From Krasilnikovozyma curviuscula (taxonomy: Eukaryota; Basidiomycota; Tremellomycetes; Cystofilobasidiales; Mrakiaceae), in NCBI GenBank assembly GCA_014825775.1, contig MVAQ01000264.1, positions 1 to 27,041 of the forward strand: a stretch of 27,041 nt of DNA. Reading direction: 5' to 3'. Both the position numbers and the translations under genes were made by a program. How positions within the stretch are numbered: position 1 is the stretch's first letter; every line of letters starts with the position of its first letter. Below are positions 21,589 to 27,041 of this stretch, in pieces. The notes beneath the pieces are model-generated. The model did no database searches and was not told the DNA's origin. It saw only the letters and a list, made by a program, of their open reading frames with translations.

Positions 21589-21777
21589 TCTCATTCTAGG
21601 GAACAATCGCTTGAAGAAACTTGTTGAGGTGAAATTGGAGCGAATTAGAGTTGATGGCATTTGTTACAATATTGTCGAATATCGTTGGAATTCGTTTGTT
21701 TACCCCGCACGAGCAAGCTCCAGCACGCCAGAGTGAGCTTTTCGCTCCCAACATCACCTTTTCTCTACTTTTTCAAA

Positions 21778-23189
21778 ATGCCAGCCCTTCCCCTGAGAAT
21801 TCGACATAGCGGTGGAATGAAGCAGATCACAGTTTCGTCAGAAGACTCGATACAACAGCTCATAAGTACGATAGAAAAGGAAACTGAGACCTTATCGATT
21901 GAGAGTGAATATATCTGCCCTTCCTGCTTTGTCTGCTATACGAAACTTCGAATCTGACACTATTAGTGCTCTCTCAGTCAAGTCAGGATATCCACCCAAG
22001 CTGCTCGAACTCTCAGACCCATCGGCACCCATTTCGTCACTCGGTCTGAAACCGAACGAGCCACTGGTCATCTCTGCAGCAACAGGAAACAGCAGTGTCC
22101 GACCAAAACCATCCCCACCTGTCAAAGTAGACGCACCCGTTCTTCCAGTAGCACCAAAGTCAGCACCCCCTGAATCGACTCCGTCAAGCTTCAGCGGTCC
22201 TTCCCCCAAAGCTGTTGGGAAACAGGGCCGTCCAACGGCAGTTGCTCTCCCTTCGGGAGAGCACCTAGTACATAGGATAGTGCCTGATGATAACTGTAAG
22301 TAACAAATTCTGTTCATAATGCAGGTAGATACTGAACTCTTCTTGTACCTAGCTTGCTTATTCACTTCAATAGGCCTGATCTTCGGTGGAATCTCGCCCT
22401 CAGAATTGCGACAACTCGTAGCCAAAGCAATCGAGTCGGATTCTGAAACATACAGTGAAGTTTTCCTCGAAAGACCACCGGCTCAGTACATCTCGACGAT
22501 CCTGAAGGAGACGTCGTGGGGTGGAGCGATCGAGCTGTCTATCTTTGCCAAACATTTCAGGACTGAAATCAGCTCCATTGATGTGGCTAGTGGAAGGATT
22601 GATCGATTTGGTGAAGGAATGTATGATGATCGGTCAGTAGCGTCATTACTCGTCGCGTTTGGGTGTGTGTGCATTGACTGACGTGAGATGTCTACGTCCT
22701 TCACAGTTGCATCTTAATCTACTCTGGTATACATTATGACGCTCTCTCACTCTCACCTGGAGAAGACCTGCCTGCAGACTTTCACCAGACGGTATTTAAC
22801 GTCAACGATGATTCAATTTTGAAGGGGGTAAGTTTGTGCATCAAATCTCGCCTGACTTTAAAGCCATCTCTTCTCACTGTGGTTTATATTTGGACTTTCA
22901 GGCAAAGAAGATCACAGATATTCTCAAAGCACAGCATTATTACACCGATACCGCGACGTTCGATCTGCGATGTCAGGTAAGTCATCAATATTCTTGACCA
23001 ATCAGGTATCCTTATATTCAAGATTGCCTTTTTGTTATAGGTCTGTAATGTTGGTCTTAAAGGTGAGAAGGGAGCTCGAGAGCATGCGAAGCAGACGGGT
23101 CATGTTGAGTTTGGGTGAGTTCGGCTGCTTCAGTGTTCTGCGGTGGATTCACAGCTGTCTAACTCATCTATCTCTACAGCGAGTACTAG
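21778..23189 (+). CDS. OTU1: Ubiquitin thioesterase OTU1 (YOD1 family)
   Basis: Seven exons join in phase to 334 aa: 21778-21904, 21978-22295, 22353-22632, 22707-22827, 22902-22976, 23041-23114 and 23180-23189. Three domains appear in the family order. An N-terminal UBX-like domain (LRIRHSGGMKQITV to SGYPPKLLELSD, then LGLKPNEPLVIS) binds Cdc48/p97. A Pro/Ser linker follows. The OTU cysteine-protease domain has RIVPDDNSCLFTS (catalytic Cys150), TSWGGAIELSIFAKHF, RIDRFGEG and the catalytic His251 in YSGIHYDAL. A C-terminal C2H2 finger is C306-x2-C309-x12-H322-x5-H328, then FGEY at the end. It cleaves ubiquitin chains from Cdc48 substrates in quality control and ERAD. Splicing at the tagct acceptor (22353) restores the NSC motif. 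For intron 1 the acceptor at 21977 (TCTCAG) keeps the frame; the nearer TTAG at 21966 does not. The start is 190 nt after the dehydrogenase stop. Confidence 0.96.
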
Positions 23190-23418
23190 ATTGGACTGAA
23201 TCGTTCGAATGGAATTGCGTCTTTTACTTAGCTATGGATAGCACTAGCAATGCAATGGGCGTTTCGCTATTCTCATGTCAATCACAACAGAAATGTAGCG
23301 TATCTCAAACAACAAACTATCACCAATAGAAGCGGAAGATTAAAAAGAATCATGTGAGGTAGAGATGCAAGCTCAAAGTGGTAGAAAATCGAGGAGATCG
23401 TTATCGATTTATAAAGTG

Positions 23419-24586
23419 CTATTGTAAGCAGCGGTCAAAGAAATTGAAATCGGCCAAGGTTACACGAAGGCTCGACTCTTCAATGCACTCTACCTTAGGT
23501 AGAGGAGTTCCCGTAGAGTCCCGTAGAGTCCCGTAGAGTCCAACGAAAGAGGATTTACTTGTAGAAGACTTGTTGGGTGACTTTATTTCGATCGTCTGTC
23601 CATGGCCGCGAGAGTTGTGGAATAAAGCGAGATGAGATTCCGAAGGGACAGCAACAGCAGAACAAAAGGGATTCACAGCCGTAGTATCCAGAGATATAAC
23701 GAAGTTTCTCGGACCTTGGTCTTGGATGACACCATCTCACGTCTTTAGAGATCTCATTTCTGTTACGAACGAGTGGAAAGGCGGGTTTGTAGTAAGCTCG
23801 AGCAGCTTGCATAGAAACGGAACCGGACTAACGATCCTGGAACATGGACTAAACAAAATCACCAAAAAGTGAAATCAATTTCATTTAACTTTTTAAATAC
23901 GAGATGGGAAATGGACGCACAGGACTCAAAGCTAGCTTTGCTGAGAGCAAGAAAATAGCAGCTTGAGCAATAGAGCCATGCATCTGAGACGCGCGTTGCA
24001 AGAAGGCGAAGACGAAGCTTACCCGAGCTCGTCATCGAACCAGTATAGTTCAGAGGGCTCCATGCAGTCGGAGTGGAAAGCTGAGGCCATTGGGTAGTAC
24101 TAAACGACAGGGAGAGGGAGGCGTGAGTCCATCTGGTTCAAAGCAAAATCGAGTAGGTCGTGGAGACCCAAGAAGTACGTTTCTGTGAATAGGTTATTAA
24201 GAGTAGTAAAACTCCACAGTTAGAAGACGTAATTTGGGCTTTGGTGTAAAGGTGCAGGGCTCACGAGTCACCCCAGCAGAACGCTTCGTCCTGCGATTGC
24301 GCAAAGCAGACCTCAGCAAACGTATCCACCTACGAAAGGAAAGCAAAAACCACACCTGCAAACATTCGTGCAAGATTACACCCTCACATGTGACTCTCAA
24401 CCACGGCCTCACAATTGCTTCCTCTTCCTGAGCGTGATAGTAATCGCCTTTTTCTTCCTCGTCACTCGAACCCTGTACTTCTTCTTGCTGTTCGAGTTGG
24501 GGCTGACTGTACTCATGATAGTTGTACAGGACGTTGGTCGTCTCCGGATATTGGTATGGCTGGTAGTAATAGGCTGAATGTGGCAT
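23419..24586 (-). CDS. Uncertain multi-exon orphan gene (possible microexon or internal stop)
   Basis: I do not recognise this gene. One model keeps phase throughout and gives 244 aa: exons 24586-24413, 24329-24265, 24182-24179 (only 4 nt), 24099-24023, 23940-23921, 23848-23771 and 23735-23419. It starts MPHSAYYYQPYQYPETTNVL, is rich in Tyr, Gln and acidic residues, then runs through FAEVCFAQSQDEAFCWGD, MASAFHSDCMEPSELYWFDD and SLVRFRFYASCSSL to a C-terminal half with FVISLDTTAVNPFCSAVAVP, ending FFDRCLQ. No membrane helix or domain is evident. Alternatively, exon 2 ends at 24272 and exon 3 runs on to the TAG at 24100-24102. That makes a 104-aa protein, with a separate start at 24090 for the rest (160 aa). 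The 35-nt intron 23770-23736 (gttcgt..gtgag) is weak. The gene may be lineage-specific, or decaying. Confidence 0.4.
23511..23540 (+). repeat. Three tandem copies of a 10-bp unit
   Basis: The decamer ccgtagagtc occurs three times head to tail, inside the last exon of the uncertain minus-strand gene. Because 10 is not a multiple of 3, each copy is read in another frame there (YGTLRDSTGTP). Copy-number change would shift the frame of the C-terminus. Confidence 0.9.
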
Positions 24587-24992
24587 GATCGGGAGTTGGA
24601 TTGATGGGATGAAGTGTCAATGAACGTCAATGTGGTTTCCTCTGCTTGCGTGGATGAGGAAAAGGAAGGTTTGTTCAATTGTGGTTCGAAGGGAAAATAC
24701 AAAAAGTGGTGAGGACCAGAGGGGGGTGAACTCGTCAGTTGCGACGACAGGTAATGGCGTCGTCTGACCTCTGAAATTGGCGCAATATATTGAAACTTCT
24801 GGCAGGTAGCCGCAGCATAGTCCCTTCCCTAGTAGATTAGAACAGGAGATGCAATACAGCACAAACAAAAGTACAACACATTGTAAGCAAAAGAAAGCCC
24901 TCTTGATATTATACGTAGTATGATAGATTTGAATTGGTAGACAGCAAAGCGCAACTGTTGTTGTCGACTCATCTAAAACAACTCCCAGATTC
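24587..24992. other. Intergenic between two minus-strand genes
   Basis: This holds the promoter of the orphan gene and the 3' flank of the DOMON-b561 gene. The overlapping small ORFs show no coding support. I see no regulatory motif I can name. Confidence 0.5.
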
Positions 24993-27041
24993 TCATCGCC
25001 ATTCCGGCGTAGGAGCAGATCGCCTTACTCGTTCTTCCGTCAGGACGTGGCCCATGTTTCCTTTGTCCTCTATTATCGGCGGTGAGATGATGCGGTCGAC
25101 CCCACTGTCCGAGGTTGCGAGGCGCTCTTCCCGGAACTGCTTGGGCAGCAAAAACAGTCCGAGGCCATAGATCAGGACGAACAACTTTACCAGGTGAGAG
25201 AGAAAAAAATAAGTGAGTTCAGCGATAGTATCATGTGTTTTTTTTTTTTTTTAAAATGAAGCAAAAACTCACGCCGACAAACGTCCCCCATACCGCACCC
25301 TTGATGGCCCCCGTAACTGGTGCCCTCCCACTCCATACCTTCCACTCTCCAAAACCAAGCCATACTTGCGCATAGCCAAGGGCGAGGATGATGGTGCCCG
25401 TGAGAGGATGGATCCAGTTGGCGAGCGGCCTCCGTCGTCGAGGGTTTTGTCGTGACGAGGAGCGACGCGGGGCGTAGTGGATCGAGAAGCCAAAGATGAG
25501 CTGGCCGAGGAGGAAGATTAGATATAGCAGTCCCAACGTCTGGTTTTAGAGGTTGAAAAGGAAATGGGAGTCGGTATGCTGCTTTCTTCACTAGGGTAGA
25601 TTCAAGTTTTTGACAGTACTTACTTGATGGCTGCTTTCGCCAAAGTGGCTTCGATTGCTCTCGCGGACAGCAACAACTCCCAGTGAGAACGCAACGATGA
25701 CAAAGACCGCACCCAAGAGGTTGAAGCCCCAATGGACGCCGATCCATCGAGCAGCCCCACCACTCCGTTTTTTCTGCACTGCGCGCATCAACCTGGCGGA
25801 GATGACTCCGAGGGGGATGAGCACAAGCACGGCGAGCGAGCCAAAGACGGCATGGGCGAGAATGACCTTCTGCTGGCTCGTGTACGCACCGCCGTTAGCA
25901 AAGCCGTTCGTGGTCGCAATGGATGTTGGGGAGATCAAGGTCGGCAGGCCCGTGGCCGTCTGCGTGGCTGCGCCAGGTATATACCCTGTCACCAGGCTTG
26001 CTGTCTTGGTCTCACTCGCTGCAGCCCCACTTGAGAGGGACGCGGTGAGGCTCTGGGTGGATGACGTCGAAATAAGCTTCGTGAGATCAAGAGAGGAAAT
26101 GCCCGACTCGTCGTGCTGCGTCAGGGTCGCGAAGGTGGAGGAGGAGGATGGGGAAGTCGAGGAGTATGCCCAGATTAGAGGGAGCACTGCAGGCGCTGTG
26201 GGGTCAACGATGGTAAAGGTGATGAGGGTGTTTGACGCGGCGATCTGTTCCGCGAAAGCCAAAGGAACATTGGTGTCAGAGTTTATTTCTCCCACGCAAC
26301 AAAATGCATTTCGTTCCCATCATAATATAGAACTGGATAAATAAGACGAAGAACGAATGCAAAGCGTATGTATCGGGGCCAGGGGGGAAACTCACCCTCG
26401 TCTGAGAATCGACCAACTGGGCGCTGTTGGCCCAGTTCTGGACAGTGGGCATGACATGGCTCGCCGCGCCCCTCTGGCTGAGCACGATGGAAGCGTTACC
26501 GGTGGAAGGGTCCGTATGGGGCCAAGCAATCAGCATCGGCGAGTTGGCCATCGTCGTGCCCCACCCGCTGTTGGACCCACACACAGACACACACGGCCAA
26601 TGGAGAGAAAGGCGAACGAGAGAAAGTCAACACGCGTGCCTCGAGTCTGTTTTGCGCCCTCCTCTTCTGAACGGGAAACGTACATGGCTATCCACCCGAA
26701 GCCACTGGAGGAGGAGGAGCTGACTGCATTCGGTGCCCGATACAGTGTGTCTGTCGAAGCGAAGAAACAGGCTCAGCGACGAACCAGATGAAAAAAAAAA
26801 AAAAACGCCAAGAAGAGCATCAGAGCTGGGAAACGGCCCTACAGGTGACGGTGCCCTTCGCAGTGTCCTTGACGCCCTGGACACACATCAGCTGGAAAGA
26901 GACACACAGCCGTCAGCAAGGGCCGGCTCGAGGGGGGGACGGGACAGGGCAGGGGCGCCCAACTCACGTCGGAGCAGAAGGCGTCGCCGGTCACGCCAGC
27001 AGCAGTCGAGCCCGCCAGCGACAGCACCAGCAGGGCGGAGT
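24993..27041 (-). CDS. DOMON-cytochrome b561 transmembrane protein, 5' partial
   Basis: The start codon lies beyond the right edge. Exons in the window join in phase: 27041-26968 (partial), 26891-26843, 26750-26684, 26567-26396, 26244-25624, 25539-25273 and 25184-24993. A signal-peptide core (SALLVLSLAGSTAAGVTG) precedes FCSD. A DOMON domain follows, with GTVTYTLYR, GFGWIAIGWGTTMANSPMLI, AQLVDSQTR and NTLITFTIVDPTAPAVLPLI; such domains bind heme b, often with a Met ligand. A Ser/Thr-rich linker leads to a cytochrome b561 domain of about five or six helices with candidate heme His in LAHAVFGSLA, GVHWGFN, SIHYAP and WIHPLTG. The cytosolic tail ends TPEWR. I infer transmembrane electron transfer, as in FRRS1-like ferric reductases and cellobiose dehydrogenase-type cytochromes; donor and acceptor are unknown. 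The acceptor at 26245 (CTGAC branch, ggaacag) was chosen because upstream AGs break the frame. Exons are noticeably GC-rich toward the edge. Confidence 0.9.

Noticed and set aside
15235..24586. A metabolic or defence gene cluster covering the right half
   Set aside because: The neighbouring genes (zinc finger, membrane protein, SDR, OTU1, orphan, b561) have no shared pathway, no common strand and no clustering signature such as a PKS, NRPS, P450 or transporter set.
26276..26336. Exon start at the TCCAG or GGGAG acceptors in the DOMON gene
   Set aside because: Both put the downstream DOMON sequence out of frame; the acceptor at 26245 with a CTGAC branch site fits phase and domain.

Overview
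The window looks like nuclear DNA of a basidiomycete yeast, most probably a tremellomycete (Cryptococcus/Kwoniella/Tremella type). Nearly every gene is cut by many short introns (mostly about 40-140 nt) with GT..CTRAY..AG signals. Very small exons are common, genes lie close together on both strands, and the recognisable proteins are eukaryotic housekeeping proteins of fungal type. There are no tRNAs, rRNAs, transposons or CRISPR arrays that I can support. Gene spans below are CDS spans including introns. Exon joins were made by hand from splice signals and reading phase.

Layout, left to right. 1-1043: no intact gene, but scraps of coding-like sequence that may be a decayed methyltransferase gene. 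1366-2213 (+): DIB1/DIM1, the U5 snRNP thioredoxin-fold protein, complete at 142 aa. 3002-4914 (+): single-pass membrane protein with a small ectodomain and long Ser-rich tail. 5683-8893 (-): transketolase, 15 exons, 688 aa. 9980-14999 (+): about 1565-residue, probably mitochondrial, helical protein with one CCHC zinc knuckle. 15235-16544 (-): 339-aa regulator with two C2H2 fingers, preceded by a long leader with four predicted introns. 18108-19766 (+): polytopic membrane protein. 20239-21588 (+): short-chain dehydrogenase of the mannitol/L-xylulose type. 21778-23189 (+): OTU1/YOD1 deubiquitinase. 23419-24586 (-): uncertain orphan gene with an interrupting TAG or a 4-nt exon. 24993-27041 (-): secreted/membrane DOMON-cytochrome b561 protein whose start lies beyond the right edge.

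The genes do not form an obvious pathway or cluster. Transketolase and the SDR both touch pentose/polyol metabolism but are 11 kb apart. DIB1 serves splicing, OTU1 serves ubiquitin/Cdc48 turnover, and the b561 protein probably moves electrons across a membrane. I found no clear new multi-gene system. The items most worth a second look are the unrecognised mitochondrial zinc-knuckle protein, the spliced ATG-free leader of the zinc-finger gene, the orphan gene with its microexon/stop puzzle, and the possible gene relic at the left end.
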